A stretch of DNA of 11,748 bases from an uncultured Gammaproteobacteria bacterium. GTDB taxonomy: Bacteria; Pseudomonadota; Gammaproteobacteria; Pseudomonadales; UBA5518. This document shows, piece by piece, positions 5,548 to 11,748 of the stretch. The position numbers were made by a program, and so were the translations under genes. Below the pieces are notes generated by a model. It was not told the DNA's origin. It searched no databases and saw nothing but the letters and a program-made list of their open reading frames with translations. The stretch's first letter is position 1. Each line of letters starts with the position of its first letter. The stretch spans positions 1 to 11,748 of the forward strand of contig CAIXOY010000216.1 of the NCBI GenBank assembly GCA_903921135.1, in the 5' to 3' direction.

Positions 5548-6432
5548 ATGGACTCGCGAGCCCCTCCGGGCGCGGCAGCCTTTGCGGTCATGGTCCTGCT
5601 ATGTGCGCTGTGGGGGCTGCAGCAGGTGGCGATCAAGGTGGCCGCGGTCGGGGTCACGCCGCTGTTCCAAGGCGGCATCCGCTCAGCGCTGGCGGCGCTC
5701 TTGCTGGTGGGTTGGGCGGGAGCTCGCAGGATTCCGTTGTTCCGCGCCGACGGCTCGTTGTGGCCCGGCCTGCTGTCGGGGCTGCTCTTCGCGGTCGAGT
5801 TCGCGCTGATTTTTGCCGCGGCGGAACGCATGCCGGCCTCGAGGCTGGTGGTGTTCATGTACACGGCGCCCTGCTTCACCGCGCTGCTTTTGCACATCTT
5901 CGTGCCCGCCGAACGCATGGGCGCTTTGCAGGCCGCGGGCATCCTGCTCGCGTTTTGCGGCATCGTGCTGGCGTTTGCGGATCATGCCGCCGGAGGCGAC
6001 TGGACGGGTGATGCCTTCGGTCTGATGGCGGCGTTCCTCTGGGCCGCCACCACGGTGCTGATCCGCGCATCCGTACTTGCGCGCATCACGGCCACCAAGG
6101 TGTTGTTCTACCAACTCGCTGTCTCTGGCGTGTTCATGCTCTGCGTGGCTCTGGTGCTGGGTGAGCGGGGGTTGTTCGATCCGCGGCCTGCCGTGCTCCT
6201 GTCGCTCGCCTTCCAGGTCGTTGTCGTCGCCTTCGCGAGTTACCTTGCGTGGTTCTGGCTGCTGGCGCGCTATCAGGCGGGCAAATTGATGGTGTTTTCG
6301 TTCCTCACGCCGCTGTTCGGCGTTGCCTTCGGCATGCTGCTGCTCGGAGAGTCCTCGGATCCCCGGTTCCTGCTCGCGGCATTGCTGGTCGTGGCCGGCA
6401 TCGTGCTGGTCAACCTGAGACCCGCGCGCTGA
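5548..6432 (+). CDS. EamA/DMT superfamily transporter
   Basis: The 294-residue protein is almost entirely hydrophobic, with about ten membrane segments in two EamA repeats. Repeat one starts with VLLCALWGLQQVAIK and repeat two with LMAAFLWAATTVLIR. The second repeat ends with the family pattern PLFGVAFGMLLLGE followed by a last helix, LAALLVVAGIVLVNLRP. Members are inner-membrane drug/metabolite carriers, usually exporters. ATG at 5548 is preferred, with AGGGTG just upstream; GTG at 5542 in the same frame is an alternative adding two residues. It follows the Rieske stop by 14 bases and is the last gene of the operon. It may move the substrate, a product or a toxic intermediate of the pathway; the substrate cannot be read from the sequence. 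Confidence 0.92.
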   Translation: MDSRAPPGAAAFAVMVLLCALWGLQQVAIKVAAVGVTPLFQGGIRSALAALLLVGWAGARRIPLFRADGSLWPGLLSGLLFAVEFALIFAAAERMPASRLVVFMYTAPCFTALLLHIFVPAERMGALQAAGILLAFCGIVLAFADHAAGGDWTGDAFGLMAAFLWAATTVLIRASVLARITATKVLFYQLAVSGVFMLCVALVLGERGLFDPRPAVLLSLAFQVVVVAFASYLAWFWLLARYQAGKLMVFSFLTPLFGVAFGMLLLGESSDPRFLLAALLVVAGIVLVNLRPAR

Positions 6433-6462
6433 AAGTCGGGTTGGTCGGTGTGCGTTGCCAAT

Positions 6463-6482
6463 TGGTCAATGTGTATTTACCA
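6463..6482. promoter_or_regulatory. 20-bp palindrome, candidate MarR operator
   Basis: The sequence TGGTnAAT-n4-ATTnACCA has seven matching pairs in each half and lies eight bases before the ATG of the MarR-type gene, in an AT-richer patch of an otherwise GC-rich region. Length and position fit an autoregulatory MarR site. No convincing -35/-10 pair could be placed. Binding is inference. Confidence 0.55.
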
Positions 6483-6490
6483 TTGCTACG

Positions 6491-7537
6491 ATGAGCCCAA
6501 GCACCCCGCGTATCGATCGCCAACAGGATCTCTGGAGCCGCTACCGCAGCAACCTGCCGCGGCATCTCATCGGCATCGCACGCCACCTGCAAACCGGGTC
6601 CATGCGCCTGCTTCAGGATCAGGGCTACACCGCGCTGCGTTTGAGCTTCGAGCCCTATATTTCGCTGCTGGGCGGCTCGGGTGCCCGCCTGACCGACATT
6701 GCCGTATCACTCGGCATCAGCAAGCAGGCGTGCAACCAGTCTGCAGATGAAATCGAACGCGCGGGTTATCTGTGCCGCGAGGCGGATCCCGATGACCGCA
6801 GGGCGCGCCGTATCGTGCTCACCGCGCGCGGACTTGCGCTGCAAAGCGACGGCCATGCCGCCATCCGTCGCCTGCAAGAAGGCTATGCAGAACTGATCGG
6901 GAAGGAAGCATTCGACGATTTCCTCCGCGTGGTTACCCGCCTGGTGGCGGGTTTGCCCTGCAAACCCGGTGGTGCCGAGCCTCCGGCGGGTGCGGAGCTC
7001 GGTGTGATGATGGCGCCGCTCAGTCGCTTTCTGATGCAGAGCCTGATGGACCGGACCCGCGCCCGCGGACACCCGGGCCTCAAGATCTCGCACGGGCAGG
7101 TGCTCTCTCTGATCGGTCCTGCAGGTGGCCGCATGCAGGTGATGGCCCGTATCCAGGAGGTGAGCAAGCAGGCGATCGGTGCGGTTGCGCGGGATCTCGA
7201 GGCGCTGGGTTACATCTGTCGCACCCCGGATCCGGATGACGCGAGGCAGGCCACCCTTGCACTGACACCGCGGGGTGTCCGGCTGCGGGAGGATTCCATC
7301 GCCTCCGTAGACGATCTTTCCGCCGTCTTCAGGGAGATCCTCGGTGTGCGTGGCCTCGCTACGCTCGAGTCCCGGTCGGCCGCGCTCTACACAGCCCTCG
7401 GGCTCGAGCAGGAAGTCTTTGCCACGCCGGACGAACTCGGCCGACTGGCACGCAGTCTCAGGCAACAACTCGGCGTGCAGGGGGTACGGGCACTCGCCCA
7501 GTTGCTCCAGCGCCAGACGGAGGAGTCACGCACATGA
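6491..7537 (+). CDS. Tandem-domain MarR family transcriptional regulator
   Basis: The 348-residue protein carries two MarR-type winged-helix units, whereas ordinary MarR proteins have one and dimerise. The first has ARLTDIAVSLGISKQACNQS (65-84) followed by DEIERAGYLCREADPDDRRARRI, and the second has GRMQVMARIQEVSKQAIGAV (213-232) followed by LEALGYICRTPDPDDARQATL. Both share the recognition-helix core SKQA and the wing D-P-D-D. Each is flanked by helices for dimer contacts (LWSRYRSNLPRHLIGIARHL; LSRFLMQSLMDRTRARGHPG). A single chain could mimic a MarR dimer. ATG at 6491 is used; an in-frame TTG at 6455 would place the upstream palindrome inside the gene. No clear Shine-Dalgarno is seen. The stop overlaps the next start by four bases (ATGA), so it is cotranscribed with two oxygenase-type genes and probably controls them. 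Confidence 0.9.
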   Translation: MSPSTPRIDRQQDLWSRYRSNLPRHLIGIARHLQTGSMRLLQDQGYTALRLSFEPYISLLGGSGARLTDIAVSLGISKQACNQSADEIERAGYLCREADPDDRRARRIVLTARGLALQSDGHAAIRRLQEGYAELIGKEAFDDFLRVVTRLVAGLPCKPGGAEPPAGAELGVMMAPLSRFLMQSLMDRTRARGHPGLKISHGQVLSLIGPAGGRMQVMARIQEVSKQAIGAVARDLEALGYICRTPDPDDARQATLALTPRGVRLREDSIASVDDLSAVFREILGVRGLATLESRSAALYTALGLEQEVFATPDELGRLARSLRQQLGVQGVRALAQLLQRQTEESRT

Positions 7538-8229
7538 ACTATGACTGGCAGGCTGGCATCGCATTGCTGGGCACCTGGATGGCGCTCACCTACGTCGGGC
7601 GCAAGATCGCGTTCAGCATTCCGGCGGTGGCGCGCATGCGCGAATGGAACCGCAAGGAAGACGAAGAGCGCCTCGCCAAGGCGAAGTACCCGCCGATCGT
7701 GAAACAGAACCGGCTGATCGGCGCGGTGGCCTACGGGCTGTTTTTCTTCGTCGTGGCCCCTCTGTTCGTGAACCTGCAGCCCGTGCCGTTGTGGAAGGCG
7801 GCGCTCGATATCGCGGCCGTACTGATGGTCTACGACTTTTTCTATTACCTGATGCACCGCTTCCTGTTCCACGGGCCGATCCTGCTGAAAGTCCATGCCC
7901 TGCACCATCAGGCGCGTGACCCGAGCCACATTGATTCGGCCTATGTGCATCCGGTGGAGACGGTGATGGGCACGACGCTGTTTCTGGGCACCGTGCTGGG
8001 GATGGTCGCGTTGCTGGGGAGTTACAACGCCTTCACGCTCGGTGTGCTGTTCTGGATCTGGGTCGAGCTCAATACCGTCAATCACACCAAATGCGAGCTC
8101 CCGAACTTTCCCTTCAAGACGATCAACCGGCTCATACACAAGCACCACGTGCACCACATCAACATGGGCATGGGCAACTACGCGACCATCACCATGCTCT
8201 ACGACAGGATGTTCGGCACGCTGGATTGA
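7534..8229 (+). CDS. Sterol desaturase/fatty acid hydroxylase superfamily membrane di-iron protein
   Basis: The 231-residue protein has the histidine clusters of the fatty acid hydroxylase superfamily: HRFLFH (108-113), HALHHQ (121-126), an intermediate His184 in VNHTK, and HKHHVHH (202-208). These bind two irons on the cytoplasmic face. Hydrophobic segments lie near residues 6-28, 61-80, 88-107 and 141-180. Family members insert hydroxyl groups or double bonds into lipids, sterols or carotenoids with oxygen. The start overlaps the MarR stop (ATGA) and is preceded by GGAGGAG. The length is at the short end of the family but the motif set is complete. With an AspH-like gene next, it may hydroxylate a lipid or isoprenoid; the exact substrate is open. 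Confidence 0.9.
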   Translation: MNYDWQAGIALLGTWMALTYVGRKIAFSIPAVARMREWNRKEDEERLAKAKYPPIVKQNRLIGAVAYGLFFFVVAPLFVNLQPVPLWKAALDIAAVLMVYDFFYYLMHRFLFHGPILLKVHALHHQARDPSHIDSAYVHPVETVMGTTLFLGTVLGMVALLGSYNAFTLGVLFWIWVELNTVNHTKCELPNFPFKTINRLIHKHHVHHINMGMGNYATITMLYDRMFGTLD

Positions 8230-8262
8230 GGTGCCGGCAGCACCAAGGGGCGCGAGGCGCAC

Positions 8263-8826
8263 ATGGACATAGGCATTCCGATCCGCGAACTCGGAGCAGT
8301 GGATGTAGAGCCGCTGCGACAGGCGATCCTCGGCCTTGCCGCCGATGACTGGCTTCAGGACCAGCGACGCCAGAAAGACTACGACGTTCACCGACGCACG
8401 GAGTCCGTCGTGCTGGTCTTCACCGACGGGGCGGGCTGGCCCGCGATCAGCGTAAGCAGGGAGGCGGGCTGGGACATGCTGGCAGACACTGCTGTGCCGC
8501 TGATGCAGGACATCCTCGCGCGGCACTACCCTCCGGGCGGCACCATCATCCGTGCCATGGCCGCCAAGCTGCTGCCCGGTGAGGTGATTACGCCGCACCG
8601 CGACAGCCACCCCTCGTTTGCCTTCGGGCACCGGATACACGTGCCCATCACCACCAACGGCCGGGTGCGCTTCATGATCGACGGTCGGCCCTACCGCTTC
8701 GAGCTGGGGCAGGCCTACGAGATCAACAACCTGCTCACGCACAGCGTGATGAACAAGGGCGCCGAGGCACGTATCAATTTCATCTTCGACTACGTGCCGC
8801 CGGAGCGCATCGACCGGGAGGCCTGA
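8263..8826 (+). CDS. Aspartyl/asparaginyl beta-hydroxylase-like 2OG-Fe(II) protein
   Basis: The 187-residue protein carries the core of the aspartyl/asparaginyl beta-hydroxylase domain. The iron ligands are His112 and Asp114 in PHRDSH and distal His160 in NNLLTHSVMNKG. Arg170 in ARINFIFDY is the likely 2-oxoglutarate carboxylate contact, and HRIHVPITTN (123-132) is a typical strand. Such enzymes hydroxylate side chains or small molecules with oxygen and 2-oxoglutarate. There is no signal peptide or membrane segment, so it is cytoplasmic. It starts 33 bases after the hydroxylase gene, with GAGG five bases before the ATG, and completes the MarR operon. Its substrate is unknown; bacterial members act on peptides, lipids and free metabolites. 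Confidence 0.88.
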   Translation: MDIGIPIRELGAVDVEPLRQAILGLAADDWLQDQRRQKDYDVHRRTESVVLVFTDGAGWPAISVSREAGWDMLADTAVPLMQDILARHYPPGGTIIRAMAAKLLPGEVITPHRDSHPSFAFGHRIHVPITTNGRVRFMIDGRPYRFELGQAYEINNLLTHSVMNKGAEARINFIFDYVPPERIDREA

Positions 8827-8834
8827 GCCTCAGG
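8818..8834. terminator. Small palindrome across the two convergent stop codons
   Basis: GAGGC-CTGA-GCCTC with an overlapping CCTGAG-C-CTCAGG covers both stop codons of the 2OG protein and the M20 peptidase, which are three bases apart. No T-run follows on either side, so this is at best a weak two-way terminator. Confidence 0.2.
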
Positions 8835-10209
8835 TGCGCGTCAGTTCGCGCAACAACGCATCCCAGAACGCGAGCGCACCCGGAATCGCATCCGCCGGTA
8901 CGCGCTCGTTCAGCCCGTGCGAGAAATCGTCCTCCGGGCGCATGAAGTAGCTCCCCACGCAGTAGCTGTCGATCCCGACAGCCCTGAAGTGCTTGTTGTC
9001 CGTGGCGCCGGCGGACATGTACGGCAGCAGCGGGAGACCCGGATAGCGCAGGTCCACGGCCTTGCGTATGGCGGCAAAGACATCTTCACGCAGGGGCGAG
9101 GCAGGCGAGGCGGTGATCTCGGCAGTGGGTTCGATCTGCAGGGCGGGTTCCGCCGCCACACGTTGCAGTTCCTGCATCACCTGGCGCGGGTCCGTACCCG
9201 GCAGAATCCGGCAGTTCACAGTCGCGTTCGCGCGCTGGGGTAAGGCGTTCTCGGCGTGCCCGCCCTCCAGCATCGTGGCGACGCAGGTGGTGCGAAGGAT
9301 GGCGTTGTATTCCGTGTTCGATGTCACGGTGTCGAGCGTTGACGCGTCGGTGGCGCCGGCTGCAAGTCTCTCAAGGGCCGCGCGCATCTCCGGGCTGGCG
9401 CGCGCGGCGACGCCTTTCAGGTAGGCCTTGCTGATCTCGTTCATGGCGACCGGAAACCGGTGCGCGCCAATCCGTCCCAGAGCCGCTGAAAGCTGGTAGA
9501 TCGCGTTGTCGGGTCGGGGCATGCTCGAGTGGCCGCCGGGGTTGGTGACGGTAAGGCGGTACGTTGCATAGGTTTTCTCGCCCGCCTGCACGATGGCGGC
9601 CTGCGGTTTGCCGTCAGGACCGATCGGGTTTGCGCCCAGATCGCCGTTGATCACGAGCCAGGCGCCACGCAACCGTTCTGCCAGCACCCGGGTGCTCGCC
9701 ATGGTGGTTTCCTCGTCGCCGCTCAGGGCGAGCACGATGTCCCGGGCGGGCACATAGCCGCTGCGCCGCAGGTCCGCCAGCAGCGCCACCAGCATCGACA
9801 GGTCGAATTTGTTGTCGGCCACACCGCGGCCGAAGAGGAAGCCGTCGGCTTCGGTGAGCTGGAAGGGATCGCGCACCCAGTCCTCGCGCTTTGCCTCGAC
9901 CACGTCCATGTGCACCGACAGGACAAGCGGTGGAAGCGTGCGGTCGCGGCCCGGGTAGCGCGCGAGCAGTGCCGCCGTCTCGCCTACCGGAATGATCTCG
10001 ATCTCGCGCTCCGCGTAACCGCCATCGCGCAGCCGCCCGGCCAGCCAGCGCGCGAACCCGGGTACCTCGCCGCGGCCGGCAACGGTGGGCGTGGCGATGC
10101 TTTTCTCGAGGATGCTGCGCGCCTGCGTTGCGGTGTCTGCAGAGGGTAAGGAGACGGCGCCCGTGCTCCAGCAGGCAGCGAGTACAAGGGCTGTGGTGGC
10201 TCTGCGCAT
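8830..10209 (-). CDS. Exported M20-family metallopeptidase (zinc carboxypeptidase type)
   Basis: This 459-residue protein has the full M20 active-site set. Zn ligands are His100 in SVHMDVVE, bridging Asp132 in GRGVADNK, Glu167 in SGDEET with Glu166 as general base, Asp190 in INGD, and His431 in SHGLNER. The lid domain carries GGHSSMP (225-231). Members remove amino acids from peptides or hydrolyse N-acyl amino acids. The N-terminus MRRATTALVLAACWSTGAVS is a signal peptide. It could be cut by signal peptidase I after about residue 20, or Cys13 in LAAC could be a short lipobox, so the site is uncertain. GGAG lies eight bases upstream of the ATG. It is alone on the minus strand and convergent with the AspH-like gene, with no sign that it belongs to the catabolic island. 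Confidence 0.93.
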   Translation of the reverse strand: MRRATTALVLAACWSTGAVSLPSADTATQARSILEKSIATPTVAGRGEVPGFARWLAGRLRDGGYAEREIEIIPVGETAALLARYPGRDRTLPPLVLSVHMDVVEAKREDWVRDPFQLTEADGFLFGRGVADNKFDLSMLVALLADLRRSGYVPARDIVLALSGDEETTMASTRVLAERLRGAWLVINGDLGANPIGPDGKPQAAIVQAGEKTYATYRLTVTNPGGHSSMPRPDNAIYQLSAALGRIGAHRFPVAMNEISKAYLKGVAARASPEMRAALERLAAGATDASTLDTVTSNTEYNAILRTTCVATMLEGGHAENALPQRANATVNCRILPGTDPRQVMQELQRVAAEPALQIEPTAEITASPASPLREDVFAAIRKAVDLRYPGLPLLPYMSAGATDNKHFRAVGIDSYCVGSYFMRPEDDFSHGLNERVPADAIPGALAFWDALLRELTRT

Positions 10210-10281
10210 GGTGTCTCCAGCGTGTCTTTCCGGGCATTGTGCATGCTAGCGGCTGCAGCGCCCGCGGCGGAAGCAATTGGC

Positions 10282-10287
10282 TAGAAT
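10282..10287 (+). promoter_or_regulatory. Possible -10 box (TAGAAT) for the TPR-sulfotransferase gene
   Basis: TAGAAT is one base from the TATAAT consensus and lies 26 bases before the ATG at 10314, in the 104-bp divergent intergenic region with the peptidase. No matching -35 hexamer was found at the usual spacing. Confidence 0.3.
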
Positions 10288-10313
10288 GCGGCGAGTCCCC
10301 CGGGTACCGATTC

Positions 10314-11748
10314 ATGTCGAGCAACCTTGCCGCTACCGCTTTCCGCGCCGCCCTCGAGCAACTCGGCGAAGGTGATGCCGCGGGTGCCGCGGTGTCGTGC
10401 CGTGAGGCGCTGGCAGCCTCGCCCGGCGATCCCGATCTGCTCACGCTGCTCGGTGCAAGTCTGGTCGCGTTGCGCGAGCCTGCTGAAGCGCTAGAGGTCC
10501 TGGAGCAGGCAGTGGTTGTTGCGCCGGAGCATCCCCGCGCATGGGAAGAGCGGGGGCGCGCGTTGCTGCAGTTGCGTCGTGTGGACGAGGCCGTCCTCAG
10601 CTTGCAGCGCGCTGCAGCGATTGACCCTGCGTCCGTGTCCACGCGCCGGCGTCTGGCGCAGGCGCTGATCGCACAGGGCAAGGGCGAAGAAGCCGACGCG
10701 CTCCTTGCGCAAGACTTCGAGGCAGGTCCCGCCGGACGTTGGCTTCTGCAGGCTGCCGCACATCAGCGCGCCGGCCGCCTGCGCGAGAGCGAGCCGCTGC
10801 TGCGCCGCGCCCTGGAGGCAAACCCGCGCGACGTGAACGCGCTTCGCATGCTCGCCCGTGTGGCGGACGAAGCCGAAAGGCCGGGCGAGGCCGAGCGCCT
10901 GTTGCGTCGCGTGATCTCGATTGCGCCGGATTTTGACGATGCGCGGCTCGATCTGGCCCGCGTGCTGAAACAGCGCGACAAGGTCGAGCAGGCCGTGGAC
11001 GCCACCACCGAGGTTGTGCGGCGCAGCCCGCGCAACCCGCTTGCGCAGTACCTGCACGCCTCCATGCTGGCGCTCACGCGCCGTTACGACGAGTCGGTGG
11101 CTGCCTACCACGAGTCCATCCGGCTGCGCCCGGACAACCCCGCGGCCTGGATCGGTCTGGGTCACTTGCTGAAGACGCTGGGCCGGCAGCAGGAGGGTAT
11201 CGATGCCTACCGCGAGGCGCTGCGTTTGCGCCCCGCCTTCGGCGAGGTCTACTGGAGCCTCGCAAACCTGAAGACCTTCCGTTTCACGCCGGAGGAGATC
11301 GCGGCGATGGAACATTACGCGGCAGATCCCTCGCTCGATGCCGAGGAGCTCGTGCACTTCCGCTTTGCGCTGGCCAAGTCGCGCGAGGACGAGGGCCGCC
11401 ACGCGGATGCTTTCACGCTCTACGAGGAGGCCAACACCACGCAGCGCATGCGCGTGGCTTACGACCCGGTCGACACCGAGTCCCTGCACGAGCGCATACG
11501 GCAGGTGTTCAGCGCGGAGTTCCTGGCAGCGCGCCGCGCGGCGCCGCGTGAAGGCGAGCCGGTGCCGATTTTCATCGTCGGCCTGCCCCGCTCGGGTTCG
11601 ACGCTACTCGAACAGATTCTGGCGAGCCACCCTCTGGTGGAGGGTACCGCCGAGTTGCCTGATGTGGCGCGCGCCACAGCGGAGATCACGCGGCGTCACC
11701 CCGAGCAGCGCTATCCGCAGGCCATGACGCGGCTGTCGGATGCCGAGA
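10314..11748 (+). CDS. TPR-repeat sulfotransferase family protein, 3' end cut by window
   Basis: An open frame of 478 codons starts at ATG 10314 and runs off the right edge. Residues about 6-312 are a chain of roughly nine tetratricopeptide repeats, clear examples being AWEERGRALLQLRRVDEAV (76-94) and AWIGLGHLLKTLGRQQEGI (278-296), each ending in a D/N-P type turn. After a helical linker the sulfotransferase domain opens with PIFIVGLPRSGSTLLEQIL (418-436), where GLPRSGST is the 5'-phosphosulfate-binding loop for PAPS. The catalytic and 3'-phosphate motifs lie beyond the window. Such fusions are common in gammaproteobacteria and are thought to sulfate proteins or other large acceptors selected by the TPR part. 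No clear Shine-Dalgarno is seen. The sequence GPAGRWLLQAAA (131-142) breaks the repeat register slightly. It is divergent from the peptidase. Confidence 0.9.
   Translation, partial: MSSNLAATAFRAALEQLGEGDAAGAAVSCREALAASPGDPDLLTLLGASLVALREPAEALEVLEQAVVVAPEHPRAWEERGRALLQLRRVDEAVLSLQRAAAIDPASVSTRRRLAQALIAQGKGEEADALLAQDFEAGPAGRWLLQAAAHQRAGRLRESEPLLRRALEANPRDVNALRMLARVADEAERPGEAERLLRRVISIAPDFDDARLDLARVLKQRDKVEQAVDATTEVVRRSPRNPLAQYLHASMLALTRRYDESVAAYHESIRLRPDNPAAWIGLGHLLKTLGRQQEGIDAYREALRLRPAFGEVYWSLANLKTFRFTPEEIAAMEHYAADPSLDAEELVHFRFALAKSREDEGRHADAFTLYEEANTTQRMRVAYDPVDTESLHERIRQVFSAEFLAARRAAPREGEPVPIFIVGLPRSGSTLLEQILASHPLVEGTAELPDVARATAEITRRHPEQRYPQAMTRLSDAE

Noticed and set aside
6420..6441. ACCCG/CGGGT inverted repeat after the DMT transporter gene as a terminator
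   Set aside because: The stem is only five pairs with a 12-base loop and no T-run follows.
7387..8742. Long minus-strand open frame of 451 codons over three plus-strand genes
   Set aside because: It overlaps the MarR, hydroxylase and AspH-like genes, all with intact motifs, and its own product is low-complexity His/Arg/Val-rich sequence typical of antisense frames.
10491..11489. Minus-strand open frame of 332 codons opposite the TPR-sulfotransferase
   Set aside because: The plus strand gives clear TPRs and a PAPS loop; the antisense product shows no family features.

Overview
This window is high-GC, densely packed bacterial DNA. The gene style suggests a proteobacterium, most likely a gammaproteobacterium: a lipoprotein cytochrome c'-type protein, REP-type palindromes of the GTGGGAGCGGGC class, and a TPR-sulfotransferase. 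The genus cannot be read from the sequence. No tRNA, rRNA, CRISPR array, integrase or transposase is visible.

Layout. (1) 1-1225, minus strand: a two-gene unit of a carboxymuconolactone-decarboxylase-like protein followed by a zinc-free quinone-oxidoreductase-type MDR enzyme that runs off the left edge. (2) 1344-2105, plus strand: an SDR oxidoreductase divergent from that unit, with an imperfect palindrome in the shared intergenic region. (3) 2116-2598, minus strand: a small c'-type cytochrome lipoprotein, tail to tail with the SDR. (4) 2599-2927: an intergenic region with five REP-like copies, three of them in a 35-bp tandem array, followed by a clean 17-bp operator-like palindrome. (5) 2928-6432, plus strand: a tight four-gene operon of a thiolase-fold Ltp2-like protein, a DUF35 OB-fold partner, a Rieske oxygenase and a DMT/EamA transporter. 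(6) 6491-8826, plus strand: a double-domain MarR regulator with its own palindrome, a fatty-acid/sterol hydroxylase-type di-iron membrane protein, and an aspartyl/asparaginyl beta-hydroxylase-like 2OG-Fe(II) protein. (7) 8830-10209, minus strand: a secreted M20 metallopeptidase. (8) 10314 to the right edge: a TPR-sulfotransferase, cut by the window.

How the genes may work together. The centre of the window (about 0.8-8.8 kb) looks like a catabolic island for a hydrophobic, possibly isoprenoid or steroid-like substrate. It has a Rieske monooxygenase with a KshA/Neverland-like C-terminal signature, an Ltp2/DUF35 pair of the type that cleaves acyl-CoA side chains by retro-aldol reaction, an SDR, a CMD-like protein, an MDR reductase, a membrane di-iron hydroxylase, an exporter/importer and a MarR regulator. 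The substrate is inference. No ferredoxin reductase, acyl-CoA ligase or acyl-CoA dehydrogenase is present here, so the pathway would need partners elsewhere. The peptidase and the sulfotransferase look unrelated to it. The most unusual points are the altered active sites (thiolase Cys lost, DUF35 zinc ribbon lost, CMD His lost, SDR Ser replaced by Thr, cytochrome Met position Tyr) and the two well-formed palindromes in front of the two main transcription units.
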